From: UBA4735 sp035935465
Lineage (GTDB): Bacteria; Chloroflexota; Limnocylindria; P2-11E
Assembly: GCA_035935465.1 (NCBI GenBank)
Contig: DASYXA010000111.1
Span: forward strand, 20,876-84,875
DNA length: 64,000 nucleotides
Direction: 5' to 3'
Shown here: positions 16,782-25,387 of the stretch, in pieces
How the letters are laid out: each line of letters begins with the position of its first letter
How positions within the stretch are numbered: position 1 is the first letter of the stretch
Program-made: the position numbers and the translations under genes
Notes under the pieces: model-generated
What the model saw: the letters and a program-made list of their open reading frames with translations, nothing else
The model's database searches: none
What the model was told of the DNA's origin: nothing

Positions 16782-17519
16782 ATGGCGAGCGCGAGCCTCG
16801 CCGGCCGCCGCTGGGGCCACGCGATCAGCGGCTGGCTCGTCGGCATCCCGTTCACCTCCGGCCCGATCACGCTGTTCCTGTATCTCGACCACGGCGCCGC
16901 GTTCGCCGCGAACGCCGCGCTCGGCTCGCTGGTCGGCGTGCTCGCGACGTCCGCGTTCGCGGTCGAGTTCTCCGCCGTGGCGAAGCGCACGCAGCGAATG
17001 GTCCCGTCGTTCGTCGCCGGGCTCATTGCGTTCGCGCTGATCGGCGGCGCGGCGCAGGAGCTCGCGATCGCGCCGCTCCCCCTCTACGCGATCTGCGCCG
17101 TCGTGCTCGTCTTCGCGATCCGGCTCGTCCCTGATCCGGGCGCGACCGCGTCGGTCGCGCTGCCGCGCTGGGACCTGCCCGCGCGGATGATCCTCGCGAC
17201 CGCCCTCGTCCTCGCGATCACGGGCGGCGCGACGGCGCTCGGCCCCCGCCTCGCGGGCCTCCTCGCGACGATCCCGCTCTACGCGAGCATCCTCGCGGGC
17301 TTCGGCTTCCAGCTCATCGGTCCGGCCGCGGCAATCCGCGTGTGGCGCGGTCTGCTGTTCGGGCTCTTCGGGTTCGGCGCGTTCTACCTGGTCATCGCGG
17401 CGGCGGCCGAGTCGCTCGGCCTCGGCGCGTTCGGGCTCGCGCTCGTCACGGCGGTCGGGATGCAGTCCGTGACGCTACGGATGCTGCGCGACGAGCGTCG
17501 TGTAGGCGAGGCCCGCTAG
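16782..17519 (+). CDS. Unknown polytopic membrane protein
   Basis: At least 245 residues, with seven to eight hydrophobic segments and the signature-like N-terminal block SLAGRRWGHAISGWLVGIP. I do not know a function. The reading frame continues upstream as IEPALALKLVLTPLL back to an ATC at 16737, which would complete the first membrane helix. No ATG, GTG or TTG occurs in frame before 16782, so the true start may be a rare codon. The gene lies 49 bases after the NRAMP-related gene on the same strand. It overlaps the end of the convergent second NRAMP gene by 45 bases. Confidence 0.7.
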   Translation: MASASLAGRRWGHAISGWLVGIPFTSGPITLFLYLDHGAAFAANAALGSLVGVLATSAFAVEFSAVAKRTQRMVPSFVAGLIAFALIGGAAQELAIAPLPLYAICAVVLVFAIRLVPDPGATASVALPRWDLPARMILATALVLAITGGATALGPRLAGLLATIPLYASILAGFGFQLIGPAAAIRVWRGLLFGLFGFGAFYLVIAAAAESLGLGAFGLALVTAVGMQSVTLRMLRDERRVGEAR

Positions 17520-18851
17520 GGCCACGAACATGCCGGCCGTCGCCAGCCAGCCGAGGACCGTGAGCACGGTGCCGATCGTCTGGTTGCCCATGACGCTCCG
17601 GTTGCGTGCAGCGAGCATGACCAGGACCAGGAGCGGCGGCGCGATCACTCCGTTGAGCACCGCCGTGTAGAAGAGCGCGTCGATCGGGTTGATGCCGAGG
17701 TAGTTCATCGTGACGCCGATCGCGGTCGCCAGGACGATGACCGCATAGAACGGCCTGGCCCGGCTCCAATGCGTGTCGAGCCCGTAGCGCCAGCCGAACG
17801 CCTCGGCGATGGCGTAGGCCGCCGACCCGGACAGGATCGGCACGGCGAGCAGGCCGGCGCCGATCATGCCTGCGGCGAACACGATCCCGGCGAGGTCGCC
17901 GACCAGCGGCTTGAGCGCCTCGGCCGCGTCGGCCGCGCTCTTGATGTCGGTCTTCCCGGCCCTGAAGAGCGTGATCGCGGTGCCCAGGATGATGAAGTAC
18001 ATCACCAGGTTCGAGAACCCCATCCCGACGGTCACGTCCATCGTCGAGTCGCGGATCTCCGCCGCCGTGGCGCCTTGCCGCGCTGCCTTCGTCGTGCGCC
18101 CCAGGTCGATCTCCTCCTCGACCTCCTCGCTGGACTGCCAGAAGAAGAGATACGGCGAGATCGTCGTGCCCAAGATCGCGACAAGGGTCGTCACGTAGAC
18201 CGGGTCCGGGCTGAGGGTCGGCACGACGGTCGCTCTGAGCGTCTCGAGCAGGTCGGGATGGGCGATGAACACGTCGATGACGTAGGCGAAGAGTGCGAGG
18301 GTGAGCCACTTGAAGGTGTTGGCGATGAGCCGGTAGCTGCCGAAGATCTGGAACGCGAGCACCCCGAGCGCGACCGGGATGATGAGCCAGATGGCCTGCA
18401 CCCCCGTGATCGAGTGGACCGCGTCCGCGATCGCTCCCAGGTCGGCTCCGACGTTGATCGTGTTGGCCACGAAGAGCAGCAGGACCGAGCCGTAGAGGAT
18501 GACCCGTGGGTAGTGGTCGCGCAGGATGCCCGCGAGACCCTGGCCGCTCACGATGCCGAGGCGCGCGCAGATGTTCTGCACCGCCGCCATGAGCGGGAAC
18601 GTGAGCAGCGCGGTCCACAGCGTCTGCAAGCCGAGGCTCGCGCCCGCGATGGCGTAGGTGCCGATCCCGCTCGGATCATCGTCCGACGCGCCGGTGATGA
18701 ACCCCGGGCCGAGCATCTTCCCGGCCTTCCGAAGCGGGTTGCGTTCGCGCCCGATGTGCGCTGCCGGGCCCGCCGCCGCGGACGAGGTCTTCGCGTGCGG
18801 GATCGCGGGCCTGCGGCCACGGCGCGTCGGCATCACGGCCGAGCAACGCAT
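17475..18851 (-). CDS. NRAMP-related divalent metal transporter (second copy)
   Basis: 458-residue polytopic membrane protein. Helix 1 carries GASDDDPSGIGTYA in place of the DPGN motif and helix 6 carries LGTTISPYLFFWQ in place of MPH, so the transition-metal Met is missing as in NRAMP-related transporters. A charged loop EEVEEEIDLGRTTK follows helix 6. It belongs to a different subgroup from the neighbouring copy, which has DNDAAG. The N-terminal 40 residues are polar and basic; the ATG at 18833 is an alternative start. Proton coupling and ion choice cannot be read with certainty. Confidence 0.82.
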   Translation of the reverse strand: MRCSAVMPTRRGRRPAIPHAKTSSAAAGPAAHIGRERNPLRKAGKMLGPGFITGASDDDPSGIGTYAIAGASLGLQTLWTALLTFPLMAAVQNICARLGIVSGQGLAGILRDHYPRVILYGSVLLLFVANTINVGADLGAIADAVHSITGVQAIWLIIPVALGVLAFQIFGSYRLIANTFKWLTLALFAYVIDVFIAHPDLLETLRATVVPTLSPDPVYVTTLVAILGTTISPYLFFWQSSEEVEEEIDLGRTTKAARQGATAAEIRDSTMDVTVGMGFSNLVMYFIILGTAITLFRAGKTDIKSAADAAEALKPLVGDLAGIVFAAGMIGAGLLAVPILSGSAAYAIAEAFGWRYGLDTHWSRARPFYAVIVLATAIGVTMNYLGINPIDALFYTAVLNGVIAPPLLVLVMLAARNRSVMGNQTIGTVLTVLGWLATAGMFVALAGLAYTTLVAQHP

Positions 18852-18866
18852 GTTCGATGCCGACGG

Positions 18867-19793
18867 TCAGTCGGAGTAGCGGACCCAGACCGTTCCGTCG
18901 CGTACGACGACCGCGAGCGGCCGCATGTCGCTCGCCGGCTCGGGACCGAGGTACGCGCCGTGCCGGGTCCACGCGAACGTCCGGCCATCGACGACGCACG
19001 TGAATTGATCGCTCGCCGCGTCGAACGCGACGACGCATCGCCGGTCCACGAGCGGCTTCGACGAGAAGGCCATGACGCCCTCGGTCACGCGCACGAGGAG
19101 GAACGGCTCGTTGTCCCAGGTGCGGTAGGGCGGCCGGATGATCGCGCCGGCCGGGAGGGGAACCAGTCGCACGGTGCCGGGCGCGACCTCGTCGAGGGAT
19201 CCGAGGCCGTCCCAGCCGTTCCACTCGCCGGTCGCCGGGAGCGGCGGCTCCGGACGGATGCTTCCGGCCACGGACGCGATGGCCGCGATGTCGGCGGCCG
19301 GTGCGTCATCGGCCCATCGCGCGACGACGAACATCGGCCGGTCGAACCAGCGGAAACCGAGCTCGAGCTCGTGCCGGCCGCTCGGCAGCGGACGGTCGTA
19401 GCGGTATGCGGCATCGCTCCAGTCGAGCGGCAGCGAGGACTCATCCGCCGGTCCCTGGCAGCTCATCCGGCAGAAGGACTCGACCTCGACCGTCACCTGG
19501 CCGCTCGCGAGGGCGGCCGCGTCGACGTCGCCGTTCCCGGAGACCGTCGGCAGCGTGGCGACGTCGACGTTGGACGCCAGGAGCAGCCGCTGGGTCGCGC
19601 GGTTCACGCCGCCCGCGCCGAGGAGCGACCAGCCGACCGGCACATCGACCGCAAGGCCATTCCCGAGCCCGACCGAACGGAGCGACACGCGCGCTGTCGG
19701 GGTCGGCTGCACGGTCGGGGCCGGCGGTGGGATCGGCAGCGCGGTCGCGCACGCGGAGGCGAGCAGGCAGACGGACGCGATGAGCCCGCGCAT
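18867..19793 (-). CDS. Lipoprotein with degenerate Rieske-like C-terminus
   Basis: 308-residue lipoprotein (lipobox LLASAC, Cys15). The middle part looks like an envelope domain of no known function. The C-terminal 100 residues follow the pattern of a Rieske domain: EPFLLVRVTEGVMAFS, then PLVDRRC where CTHLGC is expected, QFTCVVDGRTF where CPCHGSxF is expected, then AYLGPEPASDMRPLAVVV. Both His ligands and one Cys ligand are lost, so no 2Fe-2S cluster could bind. The resemblance is my own reading and needs a structure check. The start ATG is preceded by GGAGG. The gene is transcribed toward the NRAMP gene. Confidence 0.6.
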   Translation of the reverse strand: MRGLIASVCLLASACATALPIPPPAPTVQPTPTARVSLRSVGLGNGLAVDVPVGWSLLGAGGVNRATQRLLLASNVDVATLPTVSGNGDVDAAALASGQVTVEVESFCRMSCQGPADESSLPLDWSDAAYRYDRPLPSGRHELELGFRWFDRPMFVVARWADDAPAADIAAIASVAGSIRPEPPLPATGEWNGWDGLGSLDEVAPGTVRLVPLPAGAIIRPPYRTWDNEPFLLVRVTEGVMAFSSKPLVDRRCVVAFDAASDQFTCVVDGRTFAWTRHGAYLGPEPASDMRPLAVVVRDGTVWVRYSD

Positions 19794-20008
19794 ACCTCCA
19801 TAGACGCGCGACGCCGCTCGAAGTTCCGCCCTGCTACCGGAAGCGCACCGAGGCGAACAAGCCGATCAGACGCTCACCTGCGGGAACGCGCGGTCGTAGA
19901 GCTCGGCTCCCCCACGTGGCGGTGCTGTCGGCATCCATATGCGGGAGTGACATGCGCGGAGCCCCACCGCTTGGTGCCGAGCGCTCGGTCGGTGGCCGGC
20001 GGGTGCGG

Positions 20009-20827
20009 TCAGGCTTCGACGGTCACGATGTGCGCCTGGATCTTCCCGTCCACCGGCCCCCGACCGAATCGGCGGGCCACCGCCTCGGTCGCGGCGTCGG
20101 TCGCGTCGCCGAGCCGTGCCGGGTCGCGTTGCTCGATCTCGTTCCGCAGCGGCGTCCCTTCGCAGTACGCGACCGCGGGAACGCGCGCGGACGCCGCCGT
20201 GCTGCGCGCCGCAACGGTCGCGATCAGCGGCCGCGCGGCGAAGCCACCGCGTGCGAGGTCCCGCTCGATGGTTGCCCGGTCGTGATAGCCATGCGGCGTT
20301 CGCGCGAGGAAGCGCGGCGGGTCCGCTGGGAAAAGCGACCCGACCGCGGTCGTCACGGCGTCGGCGAACTCGTTCTCCTCGATGCGGTCCCACGCGTTGA
20401 ACAGGAACACCCCACCCGGCCGGAGCACCCGACGCGCCTCCGCGAATGCCGCCGGTCGATCGGGGAAGAACATCACGCCGAACTGGCACACCACCAGGTC
20501 GAACGATCCGTCGCCGAACGGCAGCCGCATCGCGTCCGCCTGCCGCCAGTCGACCGGACGCGCGGTCCCGATCGCGGCCGCCTCGTCGAGCATCGCCTGG
20601 TTCAGGTCGGTCGCCACGATCGTCACGGTCGCGGGCACCGCGCTCGCGAGGCGCCGGGTCACGACGCCGGTACCCGCCGCGATCTCGAGCACGCACGAGA
20701 CCTGCCGCGACGCGATCCGCTCCGCGAGATCGGCGGCGTACGGCTCGAAGATCAGCGGCACGAGCTGGGTCTCGTACAGGTGCGGGATCGAGCCGGTGAA
20801 GTGGGCATCGCCGCGTGGACCGCTCAT
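20009..20827 (-). CDS. Class I SAM-dependent methyltransferase
   Basis: 272 residues, methyltransferase type 11/25 fold. Motif I is VLEIAAGTGVVTRRLA, with the acidic residue at the end of strand 2 in IVATDLNQAML. Motif IV is FDLVVCQFGVMFFPD, and LRPGGVFLFNAWD follows. It should transfer a methyl group from SAM to a small molecule; the substrate is unknown. The ATG overlaps the stop of the 58-residue YHS gene (ATGA), which in turn overlaps accB, so it is the last gene of the fabF-accB unit. Confidence 0.85.
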   Translation of the reverse strand: MSGPRGDAHFTGSIPHLYETQLVPLIFEPYAADLAERIASRQVSCVLEIAAGTGVVTRRLASAVPATVTIVATDLNQAMLDEAAAIGTARPVDWRQADAMRLPFGDGSFDLVVCQFGVMFFPDRPAAFAEARRVLRPGGVFLFNAWDRIEENEFADAVTTAVGSLFPADPPRFLARTPHGYHDRATIERDLARGGFAARPLIATVAARSTAASARVPAVAYCEGTPLRNEIEQRDPARLGDATDAATEAVARRFGRGPVDGKIQAHIVTVEA

Positions 20828-21000
20828 CGCGGCTCCGGCAGCACGCCTCCGTCGGCGTCGAGGTACCGGTCGGGGTTCTCCTGGAAGATGCGCTTGCAGA
20901 CCTCGCGGTCGAACGCGTAGATCCGGCTCTCGTAGCGGAGCTTGAACGGCGCCGGGTCAGGCAGTGGTGCGCCGCAGGTCGTGCAGGTCGCGCCGGTCAT
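20824..21000 (-). CDS. YHS-like zinc-ribbon miniprotein
   Basis: 58-residue cytoplasmic protein. It begins with a Cys pair (CTTC, residues 6-9), then shows the YHS-type core KLRYESRIYAF...CKRIFQENPDRYL. YHS domains are small metal-associated modules, often fused to metal ATPases or oxygenases. The gene is overlapped by 4 bases on both sides: its ATG lies in the accB stop and its TGA in the methyltransferase start. Its role next to a biotin carrier is unknown. Confidence 0.75.
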   Translation of the reverse strand: MTGATCTTCGAPLPDPAPFKLRYESRIYAFDREVCKRIFQENPDRYLDADGGVLPEPR

Positions 21001-21482
21001 GCCGGATCGAGCTCGATGAGCGGCGCGTGCGCGCGCACGAGCTGTCCGTTCTCCGCGAGGATCTTCTGGACCGTGCCGTTCTTCGTCGAGCGGATCTCGT
21101 TGAACAGCTTCATCGCCTCGATGAGCCCGATGACGTCGCCGGCCGCGACGACGCTCCCGACCTGCACGAACGCCGGAGTCTGCGGCGACGGCGACCGGTA
21201 GAACACGCCGGTGAGCGGCGCGGCGATCACGTCGGCGTTCGCCGCCGACGGCGCCGCGCTCACGACCGACGGGCCGGCGGCCTGCCGCGCCGTGGCCGGC
21301 TGGGCCGCGCCGGGAGCCGGAGCGACCGGCGCAGCTGCCTGCACCGGGCCGGTCTTCGCCACGCGGACCCGGACACCGCCCCGCGTCACTTCGAGCTCGC
21401 GCACGTCCGAGCCCTCGAGGCGCGAGAGGAGCTCCTGGACGAGCGCGTTCGCCTCCGCGCGGACCTTCTTCGGGTCGGGCAC
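20997..21482 (-). CDS. accB: Biotin carboxyl carrier protein of acetyl-CoA carboxylase
   Basis: 161 residues. The C-terminal biotinyl domain has the acceptor motif EAMKLFNEI with Lys125 in the correct place. A Pro/Ala-rich linker (about 46-82) joins it to the N-terminal helix. AccB carries the carboxyl group from AccC to AccA/AccD to make malonyl-CoA. The GTG start overlaps the stop of fabF (TAGTG), so the two are coupled. A second BCCP-like gene at 30725 lacks the lysine, so this one must be the working carrier. Confidence 0.94.
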   Translation of the reverse strand: MPDPKKVRAEANALVQELLSRLEGSDVRELEVTRGGVRVRVAKTGPVQAAAPVAPAPGAAQPATARQAAGPSVVSAAPSAANADVIAAPLTGVFYRSPSPQTPAFVQVGSVVAAGDVIGLIEAMKLFNEIRSTKNGTVQKILAENGQLVRAHAPLIELDPA

Positions 21483-22729
21483 TAGCCGGCGCCGTCGCGG
21501 CGGCGAAGGATGAGCGCGACGTTGTGCCCGCCGAAGCCCATCGAGTTGCTCAGGCTGTACTCGACCTGCGCCGCGCGCGCCGTGTTCGGCACGTAGTCGA
21601 GGTCGCATTCCGGGTCGGGCACGTCCTGGTTGATCGTCGGCGGCAGGAGGCCGTCGCGCATCGCGAGGATGCAGATGACCGCCTCGATGGCGCCGGCCGC
21701 GCCCAGGGTGTGCCCGGTCATGGACTTGGTGGACGACACCGGCGGCACGTTCGGGCCGAACACGGTCTTCAGCGCGGCGGTCTCGGCGCCGTCGTTCGCC
21801 TGCGTCGACGTGCCGTGCGCGTTCACATAGCCGATCCGGTCCGGCGTGATGCCGCCGTCTTCCATCGCCATGCGCATCGCGCGGACGGCGCCCTCGGCGC
21901 CCTCCGGCGGCGCGGTGATGTGGTACGCGTCGGCGGTCGCGCCGTACCCGATGACCTCGCCAAGGATGTGCGCGCCGCGGGCCTTCGCGAACTCCTCTTC
22001 CTCGAGGATGAGGCACGCGGCCGCCTCGCTGAACACGAAGCCGTCGCGCTCCTTGTCGAACGGGCGTGACGCCTTCTCCGGCGCGCCGTTCCGCCGCGAC
22101 AGCGCGTGCATCGCGTTGAACGAGCCGATCGCGACCTTGATCAGCCCGGCCTCACTGCCGCCGGCGAGCATCACGTCGGCCTGGCCGCGGCGGATCGTGT
22201 CGGTCGCCTCGCCGATCGCGTGCGCGCTCGATGCGCAGGCCGAGACCGTCGCGAGGTTCGGGCCCTTCGGCCCGTACTTCATCGCGATCTCACCCGCGGC
22301 CATGTCCATGATCATCATCGGGATCATGAACGGCGACACGCGCCGGGGGTCCTTCTCGTGCACGAGGATGTTGTCCACGAGCGTCTCGACCCCGCCGATC
22401 CCCGACCCGAACGTCACGCCGACCCGCGGCGCGAGGTCCTTCGTGATCTCGAGCTTCGCGTCCGCGATCGCCTGACCGGCCGTCGCGACCGCGAACTGCG
22501 CGAACCGGTCGGCGCGCTTGGCTTCCTTGCGCTCCATGTACGTGAGCGGATCGAAGTCGTGGACCTCTCCGGCGATCTGCGTCTCGAGGTCCGACGCGTC
22601 GAAGCGCGTGATCGGCCCGATCCCGCTCTTCCCGGCGGTGAGGCCGGCCCAGGACTTTTCGACGGTCGAGCCGAGCGGCGTGATCATCCCGAGCCCGGTG
22701 ATCACGACGCGCCGTTCCTGCGGGTTCAC
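21482..22729 (-). CDS. fabF: Beta-ketoacyl-ACP synthase II
   Basis: 415-residue condensing enzyme of fatty acid elongation. The active-site Cys165 lies in VSACASSAHAIGEA. The two catalytic His are in YVNAHGTSTQAND and KSMTGHTLGAAGA. It joins malonyl-ACP to the growing acyl-ACP. The GTG at 22729 (NPQERRVVITGLG) fits the family's N-terminus, and TTGAGG lies just ahead. The divergent ankyrin gene starts only 12 bases away, so promoters must lie inside the neighbouring coding region. It heads the fabF-accB-YHS-methyltransferase unit. Confidence 0.95.
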   Translation of the reverse strand: MNPQERRVVITGLGMITPLGSTVEKSWAGLTAGKSGIGPITRFDASDLETQIAGEVHDFDPLTYMERKEAKRADRFAQFAVATAGQAIADAKLEITKDLAPRVGVTFGSGIGGVETLVDNILVHEKDPRRVSPFMIPMMIMDMAAGEIAMKYGPKGPNLATVSACASSAHAIGEATDTIRRGQADVMLAGGSEAGLIKVAIGSFNAMHALSRRNGAPEKASRPFDKERDGFVFSEAAACLILEEEEFAKARGAHILGEVIGYGATADAYHITAPPEGAEGAVRAMRMAMEDGGITPDRIGYVNAHGTSTQANDGAETAALKTVFGPNVPPVSSTKSMTGHTLGAAGAIEAVICILAMRDGLLPPTINQDVPDPECDLDYVPNTARAAQVEYSLSNSMGFGGHNVALILRRRDGAG

Positions 22730-22741
22730 CGCCTCAAGTCT

Positions 22742-23425
22742 ATGGTCACTCAGGTGAGCGGGGAGGAGCTCTTCGCGGCGATCGCAGGCCACGACCAGGC
22801 GGCGGTCGAGCGGATCCTCGCGGCCGACCCGGCAGCGGCTGCGGCCGTCGACGCGAACGGCGTCTCCGCGCTCCTCACCGCCGCCTATCACGGCAACGAC
22901 GCGGCGGCCGCGGCGATCCGCGCGACCGGCCACGAGCTGAACGTGTTCGAGGCCGCCGCGGTCGGCGATCTCGCGCGCATCCGGGCGCTCGTCGACGCGG
23001 ATCCCGCGCTCGCCCGCGCCGTCGCGCCGGACGGGTTCCAGCCGCTCGGGCTCGCCGCGTTCTTCGGCCACTCCTCCGTCGTGTCGTTCCTCATCGCCGC
23101 CGGTGCCGACGTTTCGGCGCCGTCGCGCAATCGGATGAGCGTGACCGCGCTGCACAGCGCGATCGCCGGCCGGGATCGCGCGAGCGCGCTCGCGCTCATC
23201 GCCGCGGGCGCCGATGTGAACGCCAAGCAGCAGGACGACTTCACGGCGCTGCACGAGGCCGCGCAGAACGGCGATCGCGAGATCGTCGACGCCCTGCTCG
23301 CCGCGGGCGCCGACCCCTCGCTCACGCTGAGCAAGAGCGGCGAGCGTCCGGCCGATCTCGCCCGGACGCACGGCCATCCGGAGATCGCGCAGGTCCTCGA
23401 GCAGGCGCCGCCCGGGTCGGGATAG
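22742..23425 (+). CDS. Ankyrin repeat protein
   Basis: 227-residue soluble protein built from about six ankyrin repeats. Clear units include VTALHSAIAGRDRASALALI and FTALHEAAQNGDREIVDALL, each followed by AAGAD. Ankyrins bind other proteins; no enzyme domain is present. The start is the ATG at 22742, which is 12 bases from the divergent fabF start. It ends 9 bases before the M3 peptidase gene on the same strand, so they may be co-transcribed. Confidence 0.88.
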   Translation: MVTQVSGEELFAAIAGHDQAAVERILAADPAAAAAVDANGVSALLTAAYHGNDAAAAAIRATGHELNVFEAAAVGDLARIRALVDADPALARAVAPDGFQPLGLAAFFGHSSVVSFLIAAGADVSAPSRNRMSVTALHSAIAGRDRASALALIAAGADVNAKQQDDFTALHEAAQNGDREIVDALLAAGADPSLTLSKSGERPADLARTHGHPEIAQVLEQAPPGSG

Positions 23426-23434
23426 AGTCCCGCC

Positions 23435-25378
23435 GTGCCGACCGCCGCGTCTCCGACCGTCGTCACCGCGGAGCAGCTGGCGTCCCGCGACCGCGAGCGC
23501 CTGACTCGCGCGACAGCGCTCCTCGCACAGCTCGAGGCCGGGCGCGCGCCATTCACGGTCGCATCGGTGCTGGGGCCGCTCAACGCGCTGCACGTCGAGC
23601 TGTCGAACATCTCGGCCGAGGCCGGCATCTACACCGCGATGCACCCGGACAAGGCTGTGCGGGACGTCGCCGAGCGGATGTCGCGCGAGGCCATCGACCT
23701 TGGACAGCAGGCACTGCAGAGCACGGCGCTCTACGACGCGCTCGCGAGCGTCCAGCCGGCCGACGACATCGACCGTCGGTTCATCACGCTCGTCCGCCAG
23801 GACATGAAGCGCGCGGGCGTCGAGCTCGGCGACGCGGATCGCGCGACGGCCCGCGGCCTGCGGTCGACGCTCACGAAGCTCGGCCAGGACCACGCACGCA
23901 ATATCCGCGACGACACGCGGCACATCACGCTCGAGAGCGAGGCCGAGCTCGAGGGGCTACCGGCCGATTACGTGAAGGCGCACCGTCCGGGGCCGGACGG
24001 GAAGATCACGATCACGACGAATCCCCCGGACATGATCCCGTTCATGACCTACGCGAAGAGCGAGCGCGCCCGCAAGGCGCTGCAGCGCGAGGGCAACGAC
24101 CGCGCGAAGCCGAACGTCGAGGTCCTCCAGCAGCTCACGAAGACCCGCGACGAGCTCGGGCGGCTCCTCGGCTATCCGACGTGGGCGCACTACAACCTCG
24201 AGGAGCGGATGGTCGGCACGCCGGAGCAGCTCGAGCGGTTCCTCACCGACATCGAGCAGGTCGCGCGGCCCGTCGCGATGGCCGAGCTCCAGATGCTGCT
24301 CGACGAGAAGCGGCTGGACCAGCCGGGCGCGACGGCGATCGGCGAATGGGAGCAGCTCTACTACACGAACCGCGTGAAGACGAAGCGCTTCCGCTACGAC
24401 GCGCAGGAGGTGCGGCCGTATCTCGAGTACCGCACGGTGCGACAGGCGATCCTCGACCTCAACAGCGAGCTGTTCAACATGACCTTCACGCCGGTCGTGC
24501 ACGAGGAGCGCTGGCACCCATCCGTCGAGAGCTTCGACGTCACAATCGACGGCCGACCGGCAGGCCGGATCTCGCTGGACATGCATCCGCGCGAGGGGAA
24601 GAACAAGTGGTTCTTCAACGCGCCGCTGCGCGTCGCTGTGCCCGGCATGCAGGAGGGCCACGGTGTCCTCAACTGCAACTTCCCCGACCCCGCGACCGTG
24701 CAGGGGCCGGCGCTCATGGAGCACTCCCAGGTGGTCACGTACTTCCACGAGTTCGGGCACCTCGTGCACGGCCTGGCTCGCGCGAACATCAAGTACGTGC
24801 GGCTGTCGCGGGTGAGCGAGGGCGACTTCATGGAGGCGCCGTCGCAGTTCCTCGAGGAGTGGATCTACGACCACAGCGTCCTGACGCGCTTCGCGAAGGA
24901 CATCGAGACCGGCGTGCCGGTCCCCGAGGACCTGGTGCGGCGGCTGCGCGCCGCGCGCGACTTCGGCAAGGGCCTGCGCGTGCTCACAGCGTCGATCGCG
25001 CTCTCTCGCCTGTCGCTCGCGTTGCACGATGGCACACGGCCCGGCGCGGATCCGCGCACGCTCGCGACGGAGGTCTTCGCGAAATACTCGCCGTTCGAGC
25101 GGCTCGAGGGCACGGCGCACCCGGCGAGCTGGGAGCACATGAACGGCGATCACTACTCGGCCGCGTACTACACGTACCTCTGGTCGAACACGATCTCCAA
25201 GGACCTGCACACCGCGTTCGGCGGCGACCTGATGGATACGTCGGTGTCGCGCCGCTATCGCGATCAGATCCTCGCGCCCGGCGGGACGAAGCCCGCCGGG
25301 CAGCTGGTGAAGGACTTCCTCGGACGCGCGGGCGACCTGCGTGCGTTCAAAGCGTGGCTGGCGGAGACGACGAGCTAG
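23435..25378 (+). CDS. M3 family oligopeptidase
   Basis: 647-residue zinc metallopeptidase of the thimet oligopeptidase (M3A) family. The zinc motif HEFGH is at residues 438-442, with the third ligand Glu in the downstream helix (DFMEAPSQFLEEW). Other family blocks, such as YFHEFGHLVHG and HYSAAYYTYLWS, are present. There is no signal peptide, so it should cut short peptides in the cytoplasm. The GTG at 23435 starts the frame; length is normal. Confidence 0.93.
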   Translation: MPTAASPTVVTAEQLASRDRERLTRATALLAQLEAGRAPFTVASVLGPLNALHVELSNISAEAGIYTAMHPDKAVRDVAERMSREAIDLGQQALQSTALYDALASVQPADDIDRRFITLVRQDMKRAGVELGDADRATARGLRSTLTKLGQDHARNIRDDTRHITLESEAELEGLPADYVKAHRPGPDGKITITTNPPDMIPFMTYAKSERARKALQREGNDRAKPNVEVLQQLTKTRDELGRLLGYPTWAHYNLEERMVGTPEQLERFLTDIEQVARPVAMAELQMLLDEKRLDQPGATAIGEWEQLYYTNRVKTKRFRYDAQEVRPYLEYRTVRQAILDLNSELFNMTFTPVVHEERWHPSVESFDVTIDGRPAGRISLDMHPREGKNKWFFNAPLRVAVPGMQEGHGVLNCNFPDPATVQGPALMEHSQVVTYFHEFGHLVHGLARANIKYVRLSRVSEGDFMEAPSQFLEEWIYDHSVLTRFAKDIETGVPVPEDLVRRLRAARDFGKGLRVLTASIALSRLSLALHDGTRPGADPRTLATEVFAKYSPFERLEGTAHPASWEHMNGDHYSAAYYTYLWSNTISKDLHTAFGGDLMDTSVSRRYRDQILAPGGTKPAGQLVKDFLGRAGDLRAFKAWLAETTS

Positions 25379-25387
25379 CCGACCTCG

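Noticed and set aside
19794..20008. Short peptide ending GGAELYDRAFPQVSV on the minus strand
   Set aside because: Only 22 codons from its ATG and no ribosome site. It may be a gene remnant but cannot be supported.
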